Origin: Lobulomyces angularis
Taxonomy: Eukaryota; Chytridiomycota; Chytridiomycetes; Lobulomycetales; Lobulomycetaceae
Direction of reading: 5' to 3'
Length of the DNA stretch: 64,000 nucleotides
Assembly (NCBI GenBank): GCA_027604685.1
Contig: JADHYX010000020.1
Span: forward strand, 43,444 to 107,443
Part shown: positions 11,376-23,788 of the stretch, piece by piece
How positions within the stretch are numbered: position 1 is the first letter of the stretch
Layout of the letters: every line of letters starts with the position of its first letter
Notes under the pieces: generated by a model
The model's database searches: none
What the model was told of the DNA's origin: nothing
The model's input: only the letters and a program-made list of their open reading frames with translations
Position numbers and translations under genes: made by a program

Positions 11376-12645
11376 GTTTCAACTCCCAATTTAACTTTTT
11401 TTTTTTTTTTTTTTTTTTTTAACTTCCTTTTTTGACAAAAAGGCTTATAAAAATGTTATAAAAATAGTTAATGTGGTAATTTTAGATGGAACCACATCAA
11501 ACATCAAAATCCGCATATTAAAAGGAGGATATTGTGCAATTGCATCTATATCAATGGAAAATGATATATAGGGTGCCTGTATAGGAACTTATCAGGATAA
11601 GCTGATGTAATGGCTTACGCTGGTAAAGATCTGTAGTGAAAGTGGAATGAAGGTTTATTATGCAAAAACTTCTAAGAACACCATCAGGCTCTTGTGTATG
11701 AGAGCAACCGAAGAAATCATTGAAAGAAGCATTCTTTTATAAGAGCAAATAAAGAAATTTATTGATAGTTGAAAAGTGCAAAAACTTTACAGCAAAAAAA
11801 CTTTTTTCATATCCTGTTTTTATGTAAGTAGCAATCAAAGAGGTGAATTACGGTTAAAGATATTAACTATACCTGAAACTTTGATAAAAAATCGAACAAA
11901 AAAAAGCTATTTAAAATTAACTTTTTTTATGGAAACATTTGTATGCTATAAATTCACTTTGTTGTACTAAAGTTAATATCTTGACAATTTCTTATCAAAA
12001 AAAAAAAATTTACTATCACTTCAGATAATATCAAAGTAAATCCACTTCTTTCTCTAATAGAAGAAAAAAAATGAAATGTAATTGAAATGCATTGCTCACT
12101 CCCCAAGCAGACAACTGATTGATGTTATACAAGGTTGCATCCAAGGTGAGTGCAGTAGATGAGTGATGAAGTATTAAGATGTATATAGAATTGAATGATA
12201 CATTCATGAGGAAATAAGATGCGTAGAGATTTGTTGAAAATCTTTTGGGAAATGCAGTTTCGCTCAAACTTCCAAGTAAAATTAACTATTATTGAACTGA
12301 AGTTAATAGACTTCACTGCTAAAAGCTTCAAATTTTCTTCTCTGCCAGTTGCTGATGCAAGCCACCTGCCTCTTTGCAATTTAGCTTAAAAAATTTCAAA
12401 AAAAAAAAAAAAAGTTAGAAAAAATAAATAATAAAATTTTAGAAGAATAAAAAAAAATTTTTTTAGAAAAGAAAAAAATAAAAAAAATTTATTTATTAAA
12501 TTCTTTTTATTTAAATTATAATTTTTTTTTATTTTCTAGTTTTGTTACATAAAAACTTCAACTACTGTTCAACATAAACCTTTTTTAACAACTTTTAGTC
12601 AAAAAAAAGTTCTTTTCTACACACGTTTTTAAAATTTATTGATAA
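11376..12645. other. Intergenic region with a patch of non-homopolymeric, repeat-like DNA
   Basis: The first and last parts are ordinary poly(A/T) spacer, including a T run of about 20 at 11399-11420. Between roughly 11500 and 12370 the base composition is more even and homopolymers disappear. Several frames stay open for 60-80 codons, broken by stops, on both strands. It could be a decayed mobile element or pseudogene. No family, terminal repeats or intact gene could be recognised. Confidence 0.4.
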
Positions 12646-14094
12646 ATGAATGCAAGTATTTCAATTCCAAGTTTGCAAATAAATGACTCAAATGATGAAA
12701 TGTTTTCTGACTTTAAAGAGGCAAATTCTAATTTACTCTCCCTTCAAAGACCATATTCACCATCACATTCTCCTATTTCCAGTCCTAGCAACTCTTTAAA
12801 TTACTTTCCTAATTCGCCTCTATTATCTACCAGTTTCAATAATCCTCCTTTTTCCACTTTACCAATAAATTCTCAAATGGACGATTTAGATTTGGCTGAT
12901 GATTTGGAAAATTTTTTATTTAACGATAACGATTCTAGAAGAGCTTCAAACATTTCTGCTTCAGTACCTCTCATTACCACATCAAGTGATGACTTTTTAT
13001 TTAACACTCCTGACTACAACAACAATATCAACTTTTCTAATTCTAACTTAGGCATTAGTAACTTAAATGTTGCCTCTCACAATATAGATATTCGAAGAAA
13101 AAGTACGTCAGATTTAAAAAGTGAAAATCCTTTTGGTAGTTCCACTAGTCCTCAAAGTAGTTTTAATGATTTCGGTTTTGCCAATTTACCTTTATCAAAA
13201 AGTATTGAAAATGTTAACCAGTTTCCACTTCTCCAAGAAAATCATACCTTTAATTTAAGCGACTATGATCCCATTACTTCTGATATAAAACTTGAGATAA
13301 CCGGAGTATCCCAGCAGCAAAATCAACATTTAAATAATAACAACGGCCATCAAAGCCATGAATTTGATTTAGATCTACTACTAGCTTCCTATCCAAATTT
13401 TAACATCAACAATGTTCCAATCTCTCCAACTCTATCCACTTCCAATTTTCCTGTTTCCCCTACTCTTTCTGTAACAAATATTCCTCTTTTAGCAGAGCAA
13501 CAAGGATTGCCGGACACTTCTCCTCAAGATTTTAGTAATTTATTTAGCGGATTCAACACTTCAAATAGCAATAATGACGATACTCTACCAGGTGCAAGTA
13601 ATGCAAACAACAATAATCTTTCAATAAACAGCAATGCCGGTAGTAAAGACTTGTTAAGTCCGCAATCAACGTCAGGACCGTTACGAAGAAGAAAATCCAG
13701 AAGTGGTACTACCTCACCAACTGGCGAAAAGACAGAAAAATTAGAAGCTACACATCAATGTCCCGTTCCAGATTGCAATAAACTTTTTACCAGAAGAGGG
13801 AATATGATGGCGCACCTTCGTACTCACGATCCAAATAGAGAAAGAAACTTTATCTGTCAAATATGCCAAAAAAGTTTTTGTAGACCTCACGATCTACAAC
13901 GACATAGTTCCGTCCATACTGGTATTAAAGCATTTCATTGTCCCATTTGTCAAAAAAGTTTTACACGAAGGGATGCTATTCGAAGGTAATTTTTGTTTTT
14001 TGAAAATATTTAATTTAATACATTTTTTTTTTTTTAATGAAGGCATGGTGATTTAAGTGGATGTTATCAAAAAGATCCTTCCTTATTTGACTGA
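12646..14094 (+). CDS. C2H2 zinc-finger transcription factor, Crz1/Cmr3-like fingers
   Basis: Two exons (12646-13985, 14043-14094) give 463 aa. Residues 1 to about 365 are Ser/Asn/Thr-rich and disordered, with many S-P and T-P sites and acidic patches (DDLDLADDLENF) typical of activation regions. The C-terminus holds three C2H2 fingers: CPVPDCNKLFTRRGNMMAHLRTH, then a CQICQKSFCRPHDLQRHSSVH type, then CPICQKSFTRRDAIRRHGDLSGC. The last finger ends in a C2HC-like RRDAxRRH..C arrangement split by the intron. That finger order, with the RRDA..RRH helix, resembles fungal Crz1/Cmr3-class regulators. The target genes and any calcineurin link are not shown by the sequence. Confidence 0.85.
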
Positions 14095-14497
14095 CAAGAA
14101 TATTTATTTAACTTTTTTAAGTCAAAAAAAAAATGAAAAAGAAATGAAAAACTTTCCTATACAATATTTACGCTGTATTTTTTTTTTTTTTTATTATTAT
14201 TATTATTTATAGTAAAGTATTTAATTTTTTGAAAAAAATAAACTTAAGGAAGAAAGAAAAACTCTTTAGTGTTAACAAAAATGTTGAATCATACAATATT
14301 GAGAAAGAAAAGAAACCTTAATCTGTTGAAACTAAAAATAAATGAAAGTTTCAAAAAAAAAATAAAGCGGACTATTTAATATTCCTTTTTTGGAAATAAC
14401 AAAAATTTCTCCATTATTATAAACCACAAAAAGTGACAAGATATATAAAATAATAAAAAATTAATAATAATTACTTGTTGAAAAAAGTTAGAAAGCA

Positions 14498-16044
14498 ATG
14501 TCAAGAGAATTTAAAATTGTCGTTTGGGGTGCTACTGGGTAAAAACTTTTTATTTCCATAATTTTCAAAATTCCACTTGTAGTGTTACTGGTGGTTATTC
14601 TGCAGAGTATTTAGCGAAACTTAAATTATCAAACTTCAGTTGGGCGATCGCTGGCAGAAACTTAAAAAAATTACAGACGGTTAAACAGGAATTGGTAAAA
14701 ATAAATCCTGCAAACGAAGAAATTGTAAAAATTTTAGTACACGAGAATAATTTTGAATCCTTAAGGTATTATAAAATAAGAAAAATACAATTTTTTTTTT
14801 AATATTCAAGTTCATTTTTAGTGAGTTGGTTAAAAAAACTGAAGTTATAATATCAACTGTTGGGCCTTTTGCAAAACATGGTGAAACTCTGGTTAAAGCA
14901 TGGTTAGATATTAAAATTAAAAAAAAGAAACAAATTACTTACAAGAAACAAAAAATAAAAAAAAAAAAATAATAGTGTAGAACATGGAACACATTACATA
15001 GATTCCACTGGTGAAAGCAATTTTATTAAAACCATTATAGACAAATATCACAAAACTGCAAAAGAAAAGAAAGTCTATATTATTCCTTCCTGTGGTTTTG
15101 ATTCAGTGCCTAGTGATTTAGGAGCGTTTCTTATTGCCCATCATTTTAATTCCAAATATAATGAACAAACCAAATCTGCGTACCTTTCCGTCAAAAAGAT
15201 AAAAGGTGCTGCATCTGGTGGTACAATACACTCTGCTCTAGGGATTTTGGAACTTTCGGGTGCAGAAAGAAAATCTACCATGTCAAGGTAATTATTTTTT
15301 CTTTGAGAAAATTTATTTTAACCCATCATTGTTCATGTTTTTTTCTAGAAATTGCCTAGTTGACGGTGAAGTTCCTCCTACCGACTCAGAGTCTCTTACT
15401 ACCACGCTTCTTCATTATAATAAGTTGTTAAAGTCGTGGCAATCTTTTTATTTTATGGAATTTCCTAATATTAGATATGTAGCAAGATCAAATTCTCTAC
15501 TTAAAAATGCATATGGTGAAAACTTTAAGTACGGGGAAGGTTTCAGCCATAGCTGGCTAATCAGGGGGATACTGATGAATTTGATCATTTTCTTTGCTGG
15601 ATCGTTATTGGTAATTCCGCCTGTCAGATCATTTGTAAAATGGATGGTACCACAGGGTTCAGGTCCAACTCGCCAAGAAGTTGCAACAGGGCATTTTGTT
15701 ATGTCAGTTGTTGGCGAAAGTGAAAAAAACAAAAAATGTCTTCTTACAATAAAAGGTGTTTCTGATCCGGGATATGGTGAAACATGTAAAATGGTTGTAG
15801 AGTCTGCTCTTTGCATCGCTTTAGAAAATTCCTCATTGCCTAAAGAAGTTGCTACGGGAAGTAACTTTCCAAATATTGAAGGAGGAGGTAAAAGTTTTTT
15901 TTATTTAAATTTTTTTTTTAAATTTTTTCATATCCTATAACTTCTGTTTCAGTTGTGACTGCCGCAAGTGCACTTGGATTGGTTTTAGTTGAAAGGTTAA
16001 GAAAAGCTCATATGACATTTGATTTGAAGGAAATATCTAATTAA
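14498..16044 (+). CDS. Saccharopine dehydrogenase-like oxidoreductase (SCCPDH family)
   Basis: Six exons (14498-14538, 14583-14765, 14822-14902, 14976-15287, 15349-15887, 15953-16044) give 415 aa in one frame. The N-terminus IVVWGATGVTGGYSAEYL is the Rossmann-fold dinucleotide loop of SCCPDH-type proteins, with the first intron inside the GATG motif. Family features follow: ISTVGPFAKHGETLVKAC, GTHYIDSTGE, IIPSCGFDSVPSDLGAF, and a C-terminal block GPTRQEVATGHF with GYGETCKMVVESA. A hydrophobic helix (LIRGILMNLIIFFAGSLLV) precedes that block, as in the animal protein found on lipid droplets and mitochondria. The true substrate of this family is not well established; it is distinct from the lysine-pathway enzyme. 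Length is near the family norm of about 430. Confidence 0.9.
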
Positions 16045-16488
16045 AGTTTTTTTATTATTTTATTTTTTTTCTTTTTTCTGATCAATTTTAAAATAATTTT
16101 TTGTTTATTGGATCTCATTCTTAAATTATTATTATATTAAGATTTTTTTTTTAGTTCATTATTATAAGAAACGGTTTTCGTTGATTAAAATTTTTTTTAA
16201 ATTTCCATCTGGGAAAGTCCTTAGATCTATTCAAAATTTTGGTTATAACTGAATTTTTTCCTTCAATCCTTCTTTTTTTTTTGGCACTTAATTTATTTTC
16301 TTTTTTTTAATTCTAAAAATAAAAAAAAGAAAAATCTTAGACAAAAATAACCAATAATTTTTTTTAATTGTTGTTTTTTATTTGGTTTTGGTTTTGGTTT
16401 TTTTTTATTAATGAAAAAAAATTTTATTTAATTTTTTTTTTTATAAAAAAAATTCACATAAAATTAAACTTTGAATCAAACATAAAAA
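16045..16488. other. Tandem-gene spacer
   Basis: The 3' UTR of the oxidoreductase gene and the promoter of the capping enzyme gene. It is mostly T and A runs; I recognise no other element. Confidence 0.6.
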
Positions 16489-18249
16489 ATGGCATTGATC
16501 GCCAAAATTGAAGACATAGGAATAAAAGTACCCTTCAATCATAAAATAATTCTACAAGAAAAAGTGGCTTCTTTGTTAAATCAAGATAATAAAAGATTTC
16601 CTGGTGCACAAGTAAAACAGAATTAAAAAAAAAAAATAATAATTATTTTGAGTTTTTATACAATTTTTTTTTCTTTTTTTTTTAATTTAAAATTTTTTTA
16701 CTTGAATAAAATTGAAAAAAATTTTTAAACAAAAATGTAAAACTTTTTTTTTTTTTTAATTTTTTTTTTTTTTGTTTTTAGCCTGTTAGTTTTTCTAAGC
16801 ATCACCTGGAGGAACTTGAAAATGAGAATTATTTTGTTAGCGAAAAGGTATTATATTATAAAAAAAAGTAAAATTTAAAAATCAACTAAATTTTTTAAAT
16901 TTTAAAATTTTTTTTTTTCTTTATAAATGGTTGTAGGCTGATGGATTAAGAGTTTTACTCTTTACTAACATAATAGAAAATCAACCTGAAACGTTTTTAG
17001 TAAAAAAATAAATATTTTTAATGTAGAAATTGAAGTATTGAATTACCTTTTTTTTTTTTTAAGATCGATCGAAGGAATGATTATTATTCTGTTAATTTCT
17101 TTTTACCCTCACCAGAAGATATAGAAAATAAATTCTTAGATAATACTCTTCTAGATGCAGGTGAGAAAAATAAAAAAAACATTATTTTTTTAAAAATACT
17201 GACGTTTTATCTATTATTATATTTTAATATTTTTTTATTTATTTAATGTTTCAAAATTTTTTGAGTTTTTATGAATATTGTGTTTATTTATTTTTTTTTT
17301 CCCTAAGAAATTGTTATTGATGTGGAAGAGGATAATGTAAATAAAAAAGATAAATTTTAATTTTTTTTTTTTTGTAGAAACATACTCTTCGGCTTCTTTT
17401 ATTTGACTGCATCATATATGAGTCAAATAATTTATCAGGAAAACCTTATACATCCAGATTAGGGGTAATAAAAAAAATATATATTTAATAATTATTTTTT
17501 TTCCCTTTTTTTATTTTTTAGCGTTTAACGAATTTTGTTATTGGACCTTTTAAAAAGAAACTGGAAAAGGATAAAGATTACGCAAGAAAACTTCCGTTTC
17601 AGTAAGTTAAAGAAATAATATAAAAATACAAATTAAAACATTATTTTCCAGTGTAATATATTATTTTTTTTTCTAGAATGGATTTAAAAAAATTACATCT
17701 ATCATACGGTTTAGCTATGGTATTTGAAGAGATACCAAAGTTAAAGCATAAAAGCGACGGAATTATTTTTACTAGCTCAGTCGGGCCTTATGTTGGTGGA
17801 ACTTGTGACAAAATATTAAAATGGAAGCCTAGTGATGAAAACACAGTAGATTTTAAAGTTGAGATAAAAGGAGACCCTAACAACAACCCCACTTACAACA
17901 TTTTAATCTGGATTGGTGGAAGACAGCATCAATTTTTTCAACGTTTAACTGTGGATAAGGAAACTCAAACTTTGTACAATATTTTAAACTTTTTAATTTT
18001 TTTATTTTCTTTTATTGCTTAAGATTTCTAAGAAAAAATCCACATAATAGAGTTATTGAATGCCGTTATGATCCATGTTGGGAAGGAAGTTGGAGGTTTG
18101 TCAGGTTTAGAGATGATAAGGATAAAGCAAATCATATCTCAGTATACGAAAAAATCATGACAAGTATAAACGATAACATCGAAAAAAGTGATCTACTAAA
18201 TCACGCTGACATTATTAAAGCAAAATGGAAAGTTAGAAATAAAAAATAA
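16489..18249 (+). CDS. mRNA guanylyltransferase (capping enzyme alpha subunit)
   Basis: Nine exons (16489-16611, 16782-16847, 16937-16999, 17064-17160, 17308-17336, 17378-17464, 17522-17601, 17677-17973, 18024-18249) sum to 355 aa. The nucleotidyltransferase motif I is EKADGLRVLLF, with the lysine that takes GMP predicted at residue 63; an intron falls directly after this codon. Other motifs are visible: LLLFDCIIYE (III), SDGIIFTS (IV), ILKWKP (V) and WRFVRFRDDK at the C-terminal OB fold. The enzyme transfers GMP to the diphosphate 5' end of nascent pol II transcripts. The protein starts at the transferase domain, with no fused RNA triphosphatase, as in fungi rather than animals. Gene-specific oddity: a 29-nt exon. 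Confidence 0.95.
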
Positions 18250-18454
18250 TACCAAAACTTTACTTACTCTTTAATTTTTATTATTTTATGTTTTCTCTCT
18301 TTGTATGTGTATCTCTAAATCTAATTTTTTTTTTCTATTTTCTATCCTCTAAATAATTTTTTTTTGAAGAAAAAAAACAACATTAAAAAAAACTAAAAAT
18401 ATTAATTATACTACTAAATCATAATTAAAAAAAAAAAACCGCCATTTCAACATT

Positions 18455-21400
18455 TTACAATAAAAATTTTTTATCAAAAAGACATTTTTTTGAAATATTT
18501 TTTTCACCAAATTTTTTTCTAAAGTTGACCAAAGTCCTGTCAAAAATAAAGACAATAAAGATTGATAAAAAGTTTAGATTGTTTTCTTGATTAAAATTAA
18601 ACTCCACAAAGTTATACAGTAAAATGTAAAAAAGTAGGATTTGTTTTTCTATTCCATATAAAAGCACTTTAGAAAATGATATCTCATCTAGTTTCAATTT
18701 TTTTAATTTGTTAGCATAAATATTTATATTAATTAGTTTTATTTTTTTTGATTATACCATGAAAAAGTGTTGAACCAACACTTGTTGAATGAAAAGCATC
18801 ATCTCTTAAATCGGAGGAAGCAACTCCGAAGTATTTTTGAAAATAACTTTTTTCTTTCATTTGGTATTGGAATTCCTTCAAATTCTAATTTTTTTATTAT
18901 GTTAGTTCATTAGAAAAAAAAAAAAAACTATAATATTTTACCTTATCAAAAAAAGAACAAAGAAATCTGTTCATTCCCAAATGTGCTTCAACCGCGGAAC
19001 TCTCTGGTACAAACATTGGTTCTTCCTTTTTTTTAAATGATTCCAATTTTCCTCCTGGAAAAAATAAAAATAAAAAAAATTGATATAAATATTTAGAACA
19101 AAAAAAAAAGGTAGAAATGTCTTACTCATCCTTAAACTTTGTCTAAAATTCATCGCATGCTAATAAAAATTAAAAAAAAATAAAAATAAAGGTTAAAAAT
19201 TAAAAATAACAAATAATAATAAAAAAATTACATTATTTGAAATCAAATTATAAATTTTATTAAAGGTATCTCTAAAGTTTTGAGATAGAATTAGTTCAAA
19301 ACCTTGCTTATCGGTATCATTTAGGCCTCTCTTTGGTACTATATCATTCTAATAAAAAAAAAAATTAACATCAAAAAAAATATAAAATTAAATTTGTTTT
19401 TCTTTTTTAAAAAAAATACCTCTTCTTTTCTTAAATTTTCATTCAAATCAGTCATACTAGTATCTGAATAACCATGTGAGGATCGTCCATGAATATAATA
19501 TCCTTGACCTAAAAAAAGTAAAGTAAATATAAGAAACTTATTATTTTTTTTTTTTTACAGTTTTCATTCAGCACAACCAAGCTTATATTTGAAAGTGATA
19601 ACAAATCAACATATTGAAGAATTCTGTGTCGATAAAATCTGTCAGTAATTAAGTATCTTATCATCCACTTTTTTTTTTTTTTTTTTTTCTTTATAAACAA
19701 ATTTTTTTATTTTCATTTTTTTTACCTGTACTGTACAAAGTGCACCCCAAATTACAGTATTTATTGAAAATAAGAGAATGGGATTAGTTTTGTCGACAGA
19801 TAAATTTGTTGCGTCGGGTTGAGGTGTTGCCAGATACCTTAATTTGATCCCATACATTAAGGAAAACATTAAAACCAAAGTAAAAGTAACATTAATTCTT
19901 CTGAAACTCTAAAGATATATAGATTAAAAAAGAAAATTAAGTTAACTTCAAACAAAAATTTATTAAAAAAAAAAACCTGTAGGGCATTCCATTGATTAGC
20001 AACAAAAATTGTTCTCCAGATACTGATGGGTACGTCTCTAACGGAGCTTGTATTTAATGTCGTTTCCGAAGCGTCGTGTTGAAGATGGTGAATGACTTTT
20101 CCTTTACTTTTTTCCCAATCCATAAAAAATATGTCTATTCTACATTGATTTACTATCAAGTAGATTAAGTATAACAGCTAATTAATTATTTTTGTTTTAA
20201 AAAAAATATAAACAAAAAAGTTCAATGTCAGATTTTTAAAGTAACAATTTTTATTTACCTGACAAAAAAAAGCAGAATAGAAACACGAAAAAAAGTTGAA
20301 CATATCAAAACTTGTAATGGGAAGCAACAAAAAAAGAGAGCTTTGTCCTTTATAAAAAATTAGCCAGTAGGTAGTGCTAATTGTTAACAGCAAAAAGAAG
20401 GCTTTCGCTCCATAGTTGTTTAATTGAAAAAAAAATTGCAAGATGAAGATCTTTCCCAAACCATCTTGTGGTTCCAAATTAAAACTGCTAAACTTTTTTG
20501 CTTCGTAAAATGCTAAAAAGGTAGCAACGAGGGACAAAATGACAAATATTATTAACATAATACTCCAAAAGTATGATTGATCCATTCTATATATAACTTC
20601 AAAGTTGAACTATTAAACGAATAAATAAAAATTACATAAAGTTTTTTATATTAATTTTTTTTGATTTTTATTATTAAAAACTTACAACTAGTGATGAAAA
20701 CAAACTGTTATCATTCAAAGCTAATTCTGGTGCATGTCTTTCTGAATAATAAATATCGACAATAGGACTATAAATTTGACCATCAGCTCTTGGAGATTTT
20801 GTAATCCTTTAAAAAATTAAAATTAAAATAAATTTTAAACACCAATAAAAAAATAAAAAAAAACTTCAGTTAATTCTTTTTACCAAACTTTAATTTTAGT
20901 AGCAACTCGGAGAACCATTAATTTTCCATCTTGGACTCCACTCAATGTATCAACCAAAAAAAATCTTCTAGTTAATCTATCATCACCAAAGTCAGTAAAT
21001 AAAGCTGAAGCTATGGAATTGTCCATAGGAGTTGAAGATATTTCGCTTTTTTGTAAATTGACATAAACTCCTTCTTGAAGGAAATTTTGAATCCTTACAG
21101 GAACTGGAAATAACTTTCCGTTTGATTGTCTCAAATCTATTAATAATAACAAGGAAAAAAAAATTAAAAATGTTACAAATAAAAAAGATAAAAAATATGA
21201 GAAACTTACATAAATCATGAAAAATAGTTTCTATTGTAGAGTTTTGATCAGCCAATTCAAATATGTTAAGAGTACAACTTGTGTTAAAGTTATGACCCAC
21301 CTGTAGCCAACTCTGATCGGAATCACAGAACTAATTTCAGATTTGAATTAATTATTAATTTATTTTAATTTATTTTTTAACAGTACTTGAAATTCACTTG

Positions 21401-23027
21401 ATAAATTTCTTAATCCTAAAAATTTTCCATCAATAGTATATGAAGCTAAAACGAAATTTAAGGTTGAAGATTCCTATTAAATTAAATTATTTTGTTTAAA
21501 TCCATTTTTCTTTTTTTATTATAATTTACCATAGTAGCTGAAATATCTAACGTCACATTTGGAACTTTCGTTACCGTAGTTAAAGATGACTCCGTAGTTA
21601 GCAGACCGTAATAGAGCCAAGGAATACCTTCTGGCCTAATATAAAATTGAAAAAATAAAATTTTTTTTCATAAAATAAAAAATTTCTGTTTTGTTAAAAT
21701 AAATTATTTACTCATCAGGGTAAAGTTTTGTTCTAGATTTTCTACTTTTGGCCAACGCTTGATAGGCAGTGCATACCTGAGAGGATTCGTCATAAAGTTG
21801 CAAAACACATAAATTACTTAATGTTTGACAAGAATTAAAATCCCATTGATTCTTTTGAAAAAATTAAATTAAAAAAAATATATTATAATTATTTTAATCT
21901 TTACGTGACACTTGGTATATGCTTTCATAAAATGCAAAGAAAATATGTCACTAAAAATGGTAGCAGTTGAAGTTGTCAATAAATCTGATGATAAGATATT
22001 CTTTAAAAAAAAAAAAAAAAAATTGAGATTAGTTTTTGTTTATTTGGTAAAAAAAAAAATTTTTTTTTAAATTCTCACATTGTAATTCACTTCGTAACCA
22101 TGACTAAGATACAAACTAAAACTTGAAAACTCATCAACTGTTAGACAGATTCCATCCATCTATGAAAATTGGTTTATAAAAAAAAAAAAAGGATAATTAG
22201 ATATTTTACAGGCGTTAGTTGGTATCCTAATTCTGTTCTACAATTACAATCATATCCACTAGAATCATTTCGAAAAACACTAACCATCAACTCAGGTTGT
22301 GGACAGGAAAGACATTCGCTTTTATCTAATGAGGGATAATATCCAGCATCACATGTTTTGCATGTTCCTTGGGCTATACTATTTATTCCACTTATTGCAT
22401 TGATAGAATTAAAAGCTAATAAAAAAAATAAAAAAAAAAAAATGAAAAAAAAAAATTAAAATTAAAAAAAATTAACAAGTTTTTAAATTTTTTTTTTTTT
22501 TAAATTTTAACCAAAAAAAAAAAATAAAGAAGGGAGAAAAAAGAATATGAAATAAAAACTTACTGAGAATTTGATTTATTCCACAGTTACAAGTTGTTGA
22601 TAAGTTTGTAGTTGTTGAATTTGTTGGACATGCAATGCAAAACAATCTTTCACTTGAAGAAGTCTAAATACAACGTAGTGTAAATCATATAATCTTTTTG
22701 TTTATTTATTTTTTTTTTTTTTAAATTACTTGTCCAGGAGCACATTGAATACAAGAAGTTGGATTTGATAAGGTTGATGCCGAAAAAGTTTTAATCCATC
22801 CTGCTTTACAGACACACATGTCTAACAAAATATTTAAAAAAAGAAAATGAAATCTGATTACCATTAGCTGTGGAAGTTTCTTGACCATTGGGACAAGAGG
22901 TGCAACCTGCCATTGGAGTAAAGACTTTTTCTAATCCACATTCTGTTGAAAACGTTGGTAATACATTTGAAAATATTGTGCTCCTTGTTAGTTGAATTAA
23001 AAAAAGTAGTTTTAGATATAAATTCAT
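18455..23027 (-). CDS. TMEM67: Meckelin (TMEM67), ciliary transition-zone membrane protein
   Basis: Multi-exon gene, ATG at 23025-23027, stop at 18455-18457. It starts with a signal peptide (MNLYLKLLFLIQLTRS) and a Cys-rich ectodomain (CTSCPNGQ, CKTCDAGYYPSLDKSECLSCP, CNCRTELGYQL). The core then matches meckelin closely by memory: LTRRFFLVDTLSG..VLRVATKI before the membrane region, LLLPITSF, RIDIFFMDWEKSKGKV, VPISIWRTIFVANQWNALQ, DLLSLSNISLVVL, YYIHGRSSHGYSDTSM and the C-terminal FGEKNISKKCLFDKKFLL. Seven or so membrane helices lie between 18.6 and 20.6 kb. Meckelin sits at the ciliary transition zone in the MKS module. Its presence implies that this organism builds a cilium or flagellum. Exact joins of the small exons at 20.6-22.8 kb were not all resolved. 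Confidence 0.93.
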
Positions 23028-23788
23028 TTTTTTTTTATAGTGATTAATTAAAAAAAATTAAAAATATAATATTGATGTACAAAAAAAGAATAAAATATTA
23101 TAAAAATTAATATGAATTTTTTTTTTTTATTAATACGGGTATAAATTTTTTTCTTATTTCACACTCAGAAACCAAAACGCGTTAAAAAAACCCCTGAAAA
23201 TATGAAGAAATCAGGAAACAGAGTTTTAAAAAAAAAAAGTTTATTTTATTATATTTTATTTTAATTCGGAAAAAAACAAATGATATAATAAAATTTCTAA
23301 AATTTTTCTTATTTTTCGTGACTTTTTTGGATTTGAAATAGTAAATTTTAAAAAAAAAAAAAAAAAAAATAATGTAGTAATTCTGGTTTTTTTTACAATT
23401 AATAGAATGTTTTTTATTAAACTAAATGAAGTTTGAATATGTTGAAAATAAAAAAAATAAAAAAAATATAAAAAACGTGTTCAATTTTAATTTTTTTTTT
23501 TTATGTCTCATATGGAGTTATTCATTTTTATTTTTTTTTTTCTAAGACATTTTTTTAAATTTCGGAACCAACAATGAAAAAAAAAAGTACTTAAGAAAAA
23601 AAAAATTTTTTTTTAAATTTATATTTTCTATTAAAAAAAAAAAGAATAAAAACGAAAAAAGAATAAAAACGAAAAAAAAATAATGTAACTATATAAAAAT
23701 ACAAAAAAGAATTGAATTAAAACCAAAAAAAAAAAATTATATTTGAAGGTTAATTACACAAACAAACTGAATAAATTGAAAGAGAATC
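23028..23788. other. Homopolymer-rich spacer
   Basis: This is almost entirely A and T runs with short mixed stretches. It must hold the promoter of the meckelin gene and the 3' UTR of the SLC6 gene. No other feature seen. Confidence 0.6.

Noticed and set aside
11776..12379. Short frames on both strands in the 11.4-12.6 kb spacer
   Set aside because: None has a recognisable domain and they overlap each other on opposite strands; treated as decayed or random sequence.
16489..18249. Reading the 16.5-18.2 kb gene as a DNA ligase because of the KxDG motif
   Set aside because: Motif III and the short 355-aa length with the C-terminal WRF-x-RDDK block fit mRNA guanylyltransferase; ligase-specific domains are absent.
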